From Hyphomicrobiales bacterium (GTDB lineage: Bacteria; Pseudomonadota; Alphaproteobacteria; Rhizobiales; Rhizobiaceae): DNA of 64,000 nt. How positions within the stretch are numbered: the first letter of the stretch is position 1; each line of letters starts with the position of its first letter. Both the position numbers and the translations under genes were made by a program. The stretch is taken from assembly GCA_900473745.1 (NCBI GenBank), contig UCMW01000007.1, positions 496,001-560,000 on the forward strand. Direction: 5' to 3'. Below are positions 38,155 through 46,863 of this stretch, piece by piece. The notes under the pieces were generated by a model. That model saw only the letters and a program-made list of their open reading frames with translations, was not told the origin of the DNA and did not search any database.

Positions 38155-39579
38155 TCAAGCGAGCGGTGGCATTTGCCTGAGCCAGTCGGTTGCCGCCTCG
38201 TAAGCTGCGGCCACGGAGAGAACCGAAGCATCGGATCTTGGCGGTCCGATCAACTGGAAACCATTGGGCAGCCCCTGCGGCGAAAAGCCAGCCGGTAGTG
38301 CAGCGACCGGTAGACCCGCCATGCTCGGGCCGATCACCACCTCCATCCAGCGATGATAGGTGTCCATGTGTTTTCCCGCGATCTCGCGCGGCCAGGGAAT
38401 GTCTGCATCGAAGGGCAAGACCTGCGCGGCGGGCGCAACGAGAAAGTCGAAACGCTCGTAAACCTTCATCAGAGCCTGATACCAGGCCGTCCGCACGGCC
38501 GACGCCTCGTAAACGTCGGCAGCGGTGATTCTCAGGCCTGACCGGACCTCGTAAAGAATCTCCGGCTTCAGCGAACCTCGTCGGCCAGGATCTTCGTAAT
38601 AGTCCCGCATGCTGCCGGCCGTGAAGAAGCTGCGCAGCGTCGTCCAGGCCCACCAGAGCCGGTCCATGTCGAAGTCGACCTGCACAGGCTCGATGACGAA
38701 ACCCAGTCGCTCGAAGACACCGAGCGCCTTTTCATTGAGCTCAAGCACACCGGGCTCGAAAGGGAGATGCCCGGCGAAATCACCGAGCCAGCCGATGCGG
38801 CCGCCCTTCTTGGCAATGTCCCGGTCGAGGCTGAGCGGCACGCTCTCGAAAGAACTGGGATCACGCGCATCAAAACCGGACTGGACGTTCAGAAGTGTCA
38901 CCACATCTTCGACGGAACGTCCCATTGGTCCAAGCGTCGCGAGCTGGTTGAGATAGGCGTCGCGACCGGGCAATGCCGGGATGCGCCCGAAGCTCGGCCG
39001 GAACCCGACCACATTGTTGAAGGCTGCCGGATTGCGCAGCGAGCCCATCATGTCGCTGCCGTCAGCGACCGGCACCAGCCGGGCAGCAAGGGCTGCCCCT
39101 GCTCCGCCGCTCGATCCTCCGGCCGAACGTGCCTGATCCCAGGGATTGCGCGTCACGCCGAAGACGGGATTGTAGCTATGCGAGCCGAAACCCCATTCCG
39201 GCGTATTGGTCTTGCCGATGATGATGGCGCCTGCGTCCCGGATACGCTCCACCTGTATGTCGTCGAAGTCAGGCACATAATCGTGGAACAAGGGCGAGCC
39301 ATACGTGCAGAGAATACCTTTCGCCTCGCTCAGATCCTTGATCGCGATAGGCACGCCGTGCAGCGCGCCGTGAGCACGTCCTTCGCGACGCTCGGCGTCC
39401 TTGGCCCGTGCCTCGGCGATGAGAGCCTCACGCGGCCTGAGGCTCACAAGAGCATTGATATCAGGATTGAACCTGTCGATCCTGTCGAGGCAGGAGACCA
39501 TGACAGCCTCGGCCGTCAGATGGCCCTCAGAAAAAGATTGCAGGAGTTCGGTCAGGGACAGGAAGCTCGGATCGGACAC
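38155..39579 (-). CDS. Amidase signature family amidase
   Basis: A 474-residue amidase with the Ser-cisSer-Lys catalytic set: Lys in VPIAIKDLSEAKG near residue 80, the Gly/Ser loop SAGGSSGGAGAALAA near residue 155 and DGSDMMGSLRNPAAF near residue 175 carrying the nucleophile. The usual DxGGS is DMMGS here, within family variation. It hydrolyses an unidentified carboxamide. Together with the neighbouring dipeptidase it fits an amide salvage role. Confidence 0.88.
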   Translation of the reverse strand: MSDPSFLSLTELLQSFSEGHLTAEAVMVSCLDRIDRFNPDINALVSLRPREALIAEARAKDAERREGRAHGALHGVPIAIKDLSEAKGILCTYGSPLFHDYVPDFDDIQVERIRDAGAIIIGKTNTPEWGFGSHSYNPVFGVTRNPWDQARSAGGSSGGAGAALAARLVPVADGSDMMGSLRNPAAFNNVVGFRPSFGRIPALPGRDAYLNQLATLGPMGRSVEDVVTLLNVQSGFDARDPSSFESVPLSLDRDIAKKGGRIGWLGDFAGHLPFEPGVLELNEKALGVFERLGFVIEPVQVDFDMDRLWWAWTTLRSFFTAGSMRDYYEDPGRRGSLKPEILYEVRSGLRITAADVYEASAVRTAWYQALMKVYERFDFLVAPAAQVLPFDADIPWPREIAGKHMDTYHRWMEVVIGPSMAGLPVAALPAGFSPQGLPNGFQLIGPPRSDASVLSVAAAYEAATDWLRQMPPLA

Positions 39580-40012
39580 GCGTGGCTCCGTTGGAATGGG
39601 CGTTCAGGTGGGGGCAGAGCCAGACGATGGGTTTCTGAAAGTTACCTGTCAAGCGTCGGCTCGACCTCTCCATGCAGCCCTGCCATGCACCCCCGAAATT
39701 CTTTGACTCTGCCGAAAATAAAAATGGTCAAACGACCAAATTAGAGGCAACATGCCACAAAAGAAGAAGATGCGGACGCCGTCGAGCCGCATCTTCGAAA
39801 CATGGGAACATCGACGAAATCAGGCGAAGCCGGCCATCTGCCTCGTGCGAAGCAGTATTGCCGGGGAGGCCGAAGGGGAGTGATCAGCATGCCCGAGAGC
39901 TGGCACGTGACTTGCGTCACACCATCTGCGCCACCCTGTGTCCGGCAGTCCCTGTCGGGCCAAGGGTCGAACGAAGCCTATTGCGCATAACCCGAACGCC
40001 AGGGGGCACAGC
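39580..40012. promoter_or_regulatory. Long intergenic region with two inverted repeats
   Basis: A 433-base region between divergent amidase and ABC ATPase genes. TGGTC at 39725-39729 and GACCA at 39734-39738 form a short palindrome in AT-rich DNA, possibly an operator. AAGATGCGG at 39767-39775 and CCGCATCTT at 39787-39795 form a perfect 9-bp stem; read leftward it is followed by TTCTTTTG, so it could end transcripts heading towards the amidase gene. No convincing coding sequence is seen. Confidence 0.55.
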
Positions 40013-41113
40013 TTGAGTTCCGCATCTGACAAGGCAGCAATCGAAATCCGCGGCGTCAGCCGCATCTACGGAACCGGACACGACAAGGTCACCGCACTCG
40101 ACGGGATCTTTCTCACCATCAGGGAAAACGAGTTCTTCACGCTGCTCGGTCCGTCCGGCTGCGGCAAGACCACGCTTCTTCGCCTGATCGCCGGCTTCGA
40201 TTTCCCAACCACGGGTGAAATTCTCCTGCATGGCGAAGACATCGCGCCACTGCCGCCCTTTAAGCGGCCGGTCAACACCGTTTTCCAGTCCTACGCGCTC
40301 TTTCCGCACATGACGGTCGCCGACAATATCGGCTTCGGCTTGAAGATGCTCGGCAAGCCGAAGCCGGAAGTCGAGGCCCGTGTCGCCGAGATGCTGGACC
40401 TCGTGCACATGACGAAGATGCGCGACCGGCAGGTGAGCCAGATCTCTGGCGGCCAGCAGCAGCGAGTGGCACTTGCGCGCGCGCTGGCGCCGAAGCCGAA
40501 GGTCCTGCTGCTCGACGAGCCGCTGTCGGCACTCGATTACAAGCTGCGCAAGGAAATGCAGATCGAGCTGAAGCGCGTGCAGGCCGAGACCGGCATCACC
40601 TTCATCTTTGTTACCCATGACCAGGAAGAGGCACTTACCATGTCGGACCGCATCGCGGTCATGTCGACGGGCAGCCTGCGACAGGTCGGCTCGCCCTGGG
40701 ACATCTACGACCGCCCGGCCGAGCGCTTCGTCGCCGACTTCATCGGCGAGACGAATTTCCTCGAAGTCGAGGTTTCAGGTGTTCAGGGTGACCGCGCCAC
40801 GGTCCGCCTGCGCTCGGGCCGCGAAATCCCGGCGGCCTTCCCCGAAAACACAGTGCCATCAGGCAAAGTGACCATCGTCATCCGGCCGGAACATGCCGAA
40901 ATCGTGGAGCCGACGGCCGATGCCACCTTGAAGGGGACCATCGAAAGCGTGGTCTACCTGGGTACGGACACGAACATCAATGTCCGCCTCGAAGGCGGAT
41001 CGCTCTTCACCGTGCGCCAGCAGAACAGCCGAAGCGGCAGTTGCGGCAGGGTGGAGGGCCAGAATGTCGGCATCCTCGTCAGCGACGATGTCGCGCAGAT
41101 CCTGAGGGATTGA
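40013..41113 (+). CDS. Second polyamine-type ABC transporter ATP-binding protein
   Basis: A 366-residue PotA-like ATPase with GPSGCGKT near residue 47, [10 protein letters not shown]-loop, ISGGQQQR signature, [12 protein letters not shown]alker B, and a C-terminal TOBE domain ([13 protein letters not shown]). The starting codon is TTG at 40013, with AGGGGG seven bases upstream; the frame extends to 39938 but without a ribosome site. First gene of a four-gene transporter set. Confidence 0.92.
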   Translation: MSSASDKAAIEIRGVSRIYGTGHDKVTALDGIFLTIRENEFFTLLGPSGCGKTTLLRLIAGFDFPTTGEILLHGEDIAPLPPFKRPVNTVFQSYALFPHMTVADNIGFGLKMLGKPKPEVEARVAEMLDLVHMTKMRDRQVSQISGGQQQRVALARALAPKPKVLLLDEPLSALDYKLRKEMQIELKRVQAETGITFIFVTHDQEEALTMSDRIAVMSTGSLRQVGSPWDIYDRPAERFVADFIGETNFLEVEVSGVQGDRATVRLRSGREIPAAFPENTVPSGKVTIVIRPEHAEIVEPTADATLKGTIESVVYLGTDTNINVRLEGGSLFTVRQQNSRSGSCGRVEGQNVGILVSDDVAQILRD

Positions 41114-41115
41114 CC

Positions 41116-42039
41116 ATGAGCGCGATGAAAACGGCCCCTGAAAATGCCAGATCGCGCGACGTCAAGAACCGTTGGCTGCTGAGCCTCCCGGCCCTCGCGA
41201 TCATCTTCGTCGCAGCGCTCGGCCCGCTTCTGGTGATGGTGCTCTATTCCTTTCTGGAAAAGGGCGACTACGGAGACGTCAAGTTTGGCACGTTCTCGCT
41301 CGAAGGCTGGACGTCGGTCTTCATGCAACGGGACATCTTCGACGACACGCTTGGGATCGCGGACGCGCATCTCGCGATCTTCTGGCGCTCCATCAAGCTG
41401 TCGCTCTACACGACGATCTTCACCCTGATCCTCGGCTTCCCGACCGCCTATTTCATTGCCACCCGGCCGGCCCGCACACGAGAGGTTTGGGTCTTTCTGA
41501 TCACCATCCCCTTCTGGACCAACCTCCTGATCCGCACCTTTGCCATGCAGCAGGTCATCCGCAACGAAGGCATTCTCAACAATCTGCTGATCTGGCTCGG
41601 CATCATCGATACCCCCCTGCAGATCATCTACACCGACACGGCCACCCTGCTTGGTATGACCTATGTCTACCTGCCCCTGATGGTGCTGCCGCTTTATGCC
41701 TCGATCGAGAAGCTCGATTTCCGGCTGGTCGAGGCCGGCTACGATCTCTATGCCAACCGCCTGCAGGTGCTCTGGAGGATCGTCATACCGCTGGTGAAGC
41801 CCGGCCTGATTGCTGGCTCCATCCTGGTGTTCATCCCGTCGCTGGGCGCCTATGTCATCCCGCGCGTGCTCGGCGGCGGCAAGAACCTGATGCTGGGCAA
41901 CCTGATCGAATTGCAGTTCGGGGCGGGCCGCAATTGGCCGCTGGGCGCCGCGATGTCGATTACCCTGATGGCCCTCGTCATGATTGCCCTGCTCTTCTAT
42001 GTCCGCAACGCCGCGAAATCGGGGGTGCGTCATGGCTGA
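41116..42039 (+). CDS. Second polyamine-type ABC transporter permease (PotB-like)
   Basis: A 307-residue permease beginning two bases after the ATPase stop. Six membrane segments, with EAA loop LVEAGYDLYANRLQVLWRI near residue 210 and FIPSLGAYVIPRVLGGGKN after it, a PotB/PotH hallmark. Confidence 0.92.
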   Translation: MSAMKTAPENARSRDVKNRWLLSLPALAIIFVAALGPLLVMVLYSFLEKGDYGDVKFGTFSLEGWTSVFMQRDIFDDTLGIADAHLAIFWRSIKLSLYTTIFTLILGFPTAYFIATRPARTREVWVFLITIPFWTNLLIRTFAMQQVIRNEGILNNLLIWLGIIDTPLQIIYTDTATLLGMTYVYLPLMVLPLYASIEKLDFRLVEAGYDLYANRLQVLWRIVIPLVKPGLIAGSILVFIPSLGAYVIPRVLGGGKNLMLGNLIELQFGAGRNWPLGAAMSITLMALVMIALLFYVRNAAKSGVRHG

Positions 42040-42841
42040 GCGTCACTTCGACATCCGTTCGCAACCGGGCTTCGGCCTGATTGCGCTCTTCACCTTCTTC
42101 TCGCTCTACCTGCCGATCGCGACACTGGTGGCCTACTCGTTCAATGCGAGCGACTCGCTGTCGGTTTGGGGCGGTTTCTCGCTGCGCTGGTTTGTCTCCG
42201 CCCTGCAGAACGACGCCGTACAGGCTGCCGCCATGCGTTCGATCATCATCGCGCTCTGGGCGGCGGGACTGGCGACGATCGCCGCCACGATGGCGGCACT
42301 CGCCACCACGCGTACAGAACCCTATCGTGGACTGACCGCCAAATATGCCGTGATCAACCAGCCGCTGATGATCCCGGAAATCGTGACTGCGGTCGCACTC
42401 CTGATCGTCTTTTCCCGCATCAAGGTCTGGACCGGCTATTCCGGCCTCGGCTACCTGATCATGGCCCACACGGCCTTTTGCATTCCCTTCGCCTACCTGC
42501 CGATCCGGGCACGGCTGGAAAGCATGGACCTGACGCTCGAGCGGGCGGCCGCCGACCTCTACGCCACCCCGTGGCAAGCCTTCCGCTTCGTGACGCTGCC
42601 GCTGCTGCGACCCGCCATCATCGCCGGCTTCATGCTCGCCTTCGTCATTTCGCTGGATGACGTGGTCATCACCGAATTCGTCAAATCCGGCGGGCAGGAT
42701 ACGCTTCCGACCTACATGCTCGGCCAGATCCGACGCGAGACGACACCGGAGATCAATGCCATCGCCACGATCTTCCTCGCGGCCTCCACAGTGCTGATCG
42801 TGATCTTCTTCTTCATCAACCGGCGCAAGCCGCAAGCATAA
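42032..42841 (+). CDS. Second polyamine-type ABC transporter permease (PotC-like)
   Basis: A 269-residue permease overlapping the previous gene by eight bases. EAA loop LERAAADLYATPWQAFRFV near residue 170 and FVISLDDVVITEFVKSGG after it are typical of PotC/PotI. Forms the channel with the preceding subunit. Confidence 0.92.
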   Translation: MAERHFDIRSQPGFGLIALFTFFSLYLPIATLVAYSFNASDSLSVWGGFSLRWFVSALQNDAVQAAAMRSIIIALWAAGLATIAATMAALATTRTEPYRGLTAKYAVINQPLMIPEIVTAVALLIVFSRIKVWTGYSGLGYLIMAHTAFCIPFAYLPIRARLESMDLTLERAAADLYATPWQAFRFVTLPLLRPAIIAGFMLAFVISLDDVVITEFVKSGGQDTLPTYMLGQIRRETTPEINAIATIFLAASTVLIVIFFFINRRKPQA

Positions 42842-42867
42842 CGACAACCAAAAGAGAGGAACGGAGA

Positions 42868-43908
42868 ATGACAATGAAATGGATGACGACCACGGCGATT
42901 GCCGGCATCTCGGTGCTGAGTTTCGCAGGCGCGGCCTCGGCCGCTGGCGAGCTCAACATCTACAACTGGGGCGACTATACGAGCCCCGAGCTGATCAAGA
43001 AGTTCGAGGAACAGTTCGACGTCAAGGTCACCGTGACCGACTATGACTCGAACGACACCGCCCTCGCCAAGGTCCGCGCCGGCGGCCATGGCTACGACAT
43101 CGTCGTGCCCTCGGCCAACTACATTCCGATCTGGGTCAAGGAAGATCTGCTGCTCGAAGCCCGTCCCGACCAGATGGAGAACTTCAAGAACGTCGACCCG
43201 CGCTGGGTCGATGTCGATTGGGATCCGGGCCGCCGCTATTCCGTTCCGTGGCAGTGGGGTCTGACGGGCATCGGCGTCAACACCAAGTTCTACAAGGGTG
43301 ACCTGAACACGTCCGCGATCTTCCTCGATCCACCGGAAGAGCTGGTCGGAAAGATCAATGTGGCACCGGAAATGAACGACGTGCTCTACGCCACCATCAA
43401 GTATTTTGGTGGCGACTGGTGCACTACGGACAAGGAAGTCCTCTTGAAGGTGCGCGACAAGCTGGTCGAAGCCAAGGCGAAGTGGCTCGCCATGGACTAC
43501 AGCGTCACCGACAAGCTGCCGACCGGCGATTATGCCGGCGTCTATTACTGGAACGGCGCCATCATGCGCTCGCGCCTGCAGAACCCGGAAGTCAAGTTCG
43601 GCTATCCCAAGGAAGGCTATCCGGTGTTCATGGACAGCGTCGCCATCCTAAAGGATGCCAAGAATGTCGACAATGCCAAGGCCTTCATGAACTTCATCAT
43701 GATCCCGGAAAACGCCGCCATGATCTCCAACTTTGCAAAGTATGCAAACGGTATCACCGGTTCGGAAGCGTTCATGGTACCGGAAATGAAGGACGCACCG
43801 GAACTGGTCATTCCGGCGGAATTCGAGAGTGCTGGAGAATTCTTGAAGAGCTGCGAACCGGAGGTGTTGCAGCTCTACACCCGAATCTGGACCGAAGTTC
43901 AGAAGTAA
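42868..43908 (+). CDS. Second polyamine-type periplasmic binding protein (PotD-like)
   Basis: A 346-residue protein with a signal peptide ending AASAA (about residue 26) and the PotD/PotF pattern ELNIYNWGDYTSPELIKKFE, YDIVVPSANYIPIW and VPWQWGLTGIGVNT. Closer to canonical PotD than the binding protein at 4067-5221. Ligand inferred as a polyamine or amine conjugate. A perfect GC hairpin follows 30 bases after the stop. Confidence 0.9.
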   Translation: MTMKWMTTTAIAGISVLSFAGAASAAGELNIYNWGDYTSPELIKKFEEQFDVKVTVTDYDSNDTALAKVRAGGHGYDIVVPSANYIPIWVKEDLLLEARPDQMENFKNVDPRWVDVDWDPGRRYSVPWQWGLTGIGVNTKFYKGDLNTSAIFLDPPEELVGKINVAPEMNDVLYATIKYFGGDWCTTDKEVLLKVRDKLVEAKAKWLAMDYSVTDKLPTGDYAGVYYWNGAIMRSRLQNPEVKFGYPKEGYPVFMDSVAILKDAKNVDNAKAFMNFIMIPENAAMISNFAKYANGITGSEAFMVPEMKDAPELVIPAEFESAGEFLKSCEPEVLQLYTRIWTEVQK

Positions 43909-43937
43909 CCTCGATCCGACAATCGAAATGACCGAAA

Positions 43938-43960
43938 CGGGAGGGCCCATGGCCCTCCCG
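43938..43960 (+). promoter_or_regulatory. Perfect GC hairpin between binding-protein and hydrolase genes
   Basis: CGGGAGGGCC and GGCCCTCCCG are perfect 10-bp arms around the loop CAT. There is no T tract. The ribosome site GGAGGAG of the next gene starts three to four bases after the stem. It can stabilise the upstream message and restrict access to the next gene. Confidence 0.75.
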
Positions 43961-43978
43961 CAGGAGGAGCATGCCCTG

Positions 43979-45160
43979 ATGACGACGCAGTTTGCCGAAG
44001 CCTATGGTTTCGAGAGAAGTGCCGTGACGCTAGCCAACTGGCGCACGGCCCCTTTCAGCCGGTTCAGCTTCGGCCATGCCGAAGAAGTGGTGCCGAGCGC
44101 CAGGATCTCAGCAGGAGCCGAAGAGCCCGAGGGAACGCCGGTGGTTTCCAACCTCTTGCGGCAGTCATTGCCTGACGGGCTTGTCGGACAGCGGGATGTG
44201 GGCGCCTATCTCGATTATGCCCACACCGACGCCTTCGTCTTGATGAAGGCTGGCGAAATCGTCGCCGAACACTATGCAGCCCATGTCGGCATCGACCAGC
44301 CTCATATCGTCTTTTCGATCAGCAAGTCTCTGACCGCTCTGGTGATCGCGACCCTTGAAGCCGACGGGCTTATGGATCCCGACGCCCCGGTCACCAGCCT
44401 GCTACCCGAAGCGGTAGGCTCCGCCTATGGCGACTGCACCATCCGCGACGTGCTCGACATGCGGGTCAGCCTCGGTTTCGACGAGGCCTATCTGAACACC
44501 GACGGCGCCTATGCCCGCTATCGCCGCGCGACGCTCTGGAACCCGGCCGACCCATCCCAGTCGGACGAAACCTTGCTGGAATTCCTCATGACCCTGAAAA
44601 AGGACACTCATCCACACGGCGGCGCGCATTTCTACGCCTCACCGAATTCCGACCTGCTCGGCATCCTGATCGAGCGGGCGAGCGGCCAGCGCTATGCGAA
44701 GGCGGTCTCCGAGCGCCTGTGGAAGCCGCTCGGCGCGAAGAACCATGCCAGCGTGACAGTCGATGCCGAGGGCTCGGCTCGCGCGGCCGGCGGCATCTCG
44801 GTGACCGCACGCGACCTCGCCCGTGTCGGCGAGATGCTGCGCAACGGCGGCATGGTCGATGGTCGGCGCCTCATTCCCGAAGCCTGGCTCACCGACATGC
44901 TGACGGCTGGCGACCACCAGGCTTGGGTGGACGGCCAATCCAATTTCTTCCCAAACGGTCGCTATCGCAGCCAGTGGTACCAGTCGGGTGAACCGGACGG
45001 CGCTTTCTGCGCCATCGGCATCCACGGCCAATGGCTTTATGTCGACCCGTCGACCGAGACCGTGATCGTCAAGCTCTCCTCCCAGCCGAACCCGCTGGAC
45101 GACGAGCTGAAACACGACAACTTCGCCTTCTTCCGCGCGCTCAGCGCCTGGACCGCCTGA
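43979..45160 (+). CDS. Serine hydrolase, class C beta-lactamase/NylB-like family
   Basis: A 393-residue serine hydrolase with the nucleophile motif S-x-x-K in VFSISKSLTALV near residue 118 and the later tyrosine in HFYASPNSDLLGILIE near residue 218. Family members include 6-aminohexanoate-dimer hydrolases, esterases and D-peptidases. No signal peptide is evident, so it acts in the cytoplasm. Start at 43979 follows GGAGGAG; in-frame ATGs at 43928 and 43949 would place the start within or before the hairpin. Its place after a polyamine-type importer suggests that it splits an imported amide or ester (inference). Confidence 0.82.
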   Translation: MTTQFAEAYGFERSAVTLANWRTAPFSRFSFGHAEEVVPSARISAGAEEPEGTPVVSNLLRQSLPDGLVGQRDVGAYLDYAHTDAFVLMKAGEIVAEHYAAHVGIDQPHIVFSISKSLTALVIATLEADGLMDPDAPVTSLLPEAVGSAYGDCTIRDVLDMRVSLGFDEAYLNTDGAYARYRRATLWNPADPSQSDETLLEFLMTLKKDTHPHGGAHFYASPNSDLLGILIERASGQRYAKAVSERLWKPLGAKNHASVTVDAEGSARAAGGISVTARDLARVGEMLRNGGMVDGRRLIPEAWLTDMLTAGDHQAWVDGQSNFFPNGRYRSQWYQSGEPDGAFCAIGIHGQWLYVDPSTETVIVKLSSQPNPLDDELKHDNFAFFRALSAWTA

Positions 45161-45177
45161 GATCAGAGGAGCCTGAA

Positions 45178-46848
45178 ATGGCAACCACCGCAGACATCAT
45201 CATCACCAACGGCCGCGTGCTGACCATGGACAGCACCGCCCCGCGCGTCGAAGCAGTCGCCCTTGCCGGCAACCGCATTCTTGCGGTCGGCAGCGAAGCC
45301 GAGGTGAAGGCTCTGGCCAGCGCCGAAACCAAGGTGATCGACGCGAAGGGCGCGACCGTCATGCCGGGCTTCAACGAAGCTCACATGCACATCTTCCCGG
45401 GTTCCGTCTCGCTGCGCCAGCTGAACCTGCATGGCATCCAGGGCTTCGAACCATTGAAGGCAGCAATCCTAGATTATGCAGAGAAGAACCCAGACGAGCC
45501 GCTGCTGATGGGCTTCTCCGCCGATTACTCGATCATTTCGCTCACCGAACCCTGCACCCGCCATCACCTCGATGCGATCCTGCCGGACCGCCCTTTCATG
45601 ATGTTCGCGCCCGACCATCACACCGCTTGGGCCAACACGGCAGCACTGGAGAAGGCAGGCATTCTGCAGGGCAAGGATGTCGGCATCGGCAACGAGATCG
45701 TCATGGGGCCGGACGGTCTGGCGAATGGCGAGCTGCGCGAGGGCAATGCCTTCGGCCCGGTCTCGGCGCTCGCCTCGACAGGCGGACGCGAGGAACTCGG
45801 AATGGTGACCGGCATGGACCCGGAAAATGTCACGCCGGAGCAGTTCGCGCTCGACCGGGCGATCCTGAAAGCCGGCCTCGACTACTGCGCCTCCTGGGGC
45901 GTCACCTCGATCCAGAATTTCGACGGCAATCACTACCAGCTGCGCCTGATGCGCGATCTGGAGCTTTCGGGCGAACTCTCCTGCCGCATTCGCATCCCCT
46001 ATCACATGAAGAACTTCATGGCCCTGGAGGATCTCGACAAGGCGGCCGCGTGGAAGAAGGAATTCGCCACCGACATGCTGCGCGGCGATTTCGTCAAGGT
46101 CTTCATGGATGGCGTGCTCGACAGCCAGACAGCCTACATGCTGAGCGGCTACGGCGACCGTCCAGGTTATACCTATGAGCCGCTCTTCACGCCCGAAGCG
46201 TTCAATGCGATTGCGACAAAAGCCGATGCACTCGGCCTGCAGGTCGCCGTGCACGCGATCGGCAGTGCCGCGATCCGCCAAACGCTCGACGGCTACGAAG
46301 CGGCCGTGAAGGCGAATGGCAAGCGCGACAACCGTCACCGCATCGAGCATATCGAGATCATCCATCCGGAGGATATTCCGCGCTTTGCCGAGCTCGGCAT
46401 TGTCGCCTCCATGCAGCCGGTCCATTATCCCGGTGGCACCTGCTTCCCCGCCGAGCCGACCACGGCGAAGATCGGCGAGGACCGCTGGGATTACGCCTAT
46501 GCTTGGCGAACGATGAAGGAAGCCGGCGCGCCTGTCGTCTTCGCCTCCGACTGGCCGGTCTCCCCCGTCTCGCCCTTCCAATGCATCCAGGATGCGCTGA
46601 CCCGCAAGCCCTGGAAGGACGGCTTGAAAGACCAGCGCTTCTCGCTGATGGAGGCGCTCGAAGCCTATACCGCGATCGGCGCCTGGGTGGAGTTTATGGA
46701 AGATCGCAAGGGCATGCTGAAGCCCGGCTACCTCGCCGACGTCGTGATCCTTACCAGAGATATCGAGTCTGCCGCGCCCGAAGAGATCATGGACACCGTT
46801 CGGCCCGCCGTCACCATTTGCGACGGTCGCATCACCTTCCAGGCCTGA
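45178..46848 (+). CDS. YtcJ-like amidohydrolase, first tandem copy
   Basis: A 556-residue metal-dependent amidohydrolase of the YtcJ/AepA group. The start ADIIITNGRVLTMDS is the beta-sandwich, GFNEAHMHIFPGS carries the first metal ligands, VHAIGSAAIRQ and RIEHIEIIHPEDI the next histidines, and FASDWPVSPVSPF the catalytic Asp; KPGYLADVVIL is the C-terminal signature. GAGGAG precedes the ATG. No signal peptide. Related enzymes hydrolyse N-substituted formamides and other amides. Confidence 0.87.
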   Translation: MATTADIIITNGRVLTMDSTAPRVEAVALAGNRILAVGSEAEVKALASAETKVIDAKGATVMPGFNEAHMHIFPGSVSLRQLNLHGIQGFEPLKAAILDYAEKNPDEPLLMGFSADYSIISLTEPCTRHHLDAILPDRPFMMFAPDHHTAWANTAALEKAGILQGKDVGIGNEIVMGPDGLANGELREGNAFGPVSALASTGGREELGMVTGMDPENVTPEQFALDRAILKAGLDYCASWGVTSIQNFDGNHYQLRLMRDLELSGELSCRIRIPYHMKNFMALEDLDKAAAWKKEFATDMLRGDFVKVFMDGVLDSQTAYMLSGYGDRPGYTYEPLFTPEAFNAIATKADALGLQVAVHAIGSAAIRQTLDGYEAAVKANGKRDNRHRIEHIEIIHPEDIPRFAELGIVASMQPVHYPGGTCFPAEPTTAKIGEDRWDYAYAWRTMKEAGAPVVFASDWPVSPVSPFQCIQDALTRKPWKDGLKDQRFSLMEALEAYTAIGAWVEFMEDRKGMLKPGYLADVVILTRDIESAAPEEIMDTVRPAVTICDGRITFQA

Positions 46849-46863
46849 AGAAAGAAACCTCCC

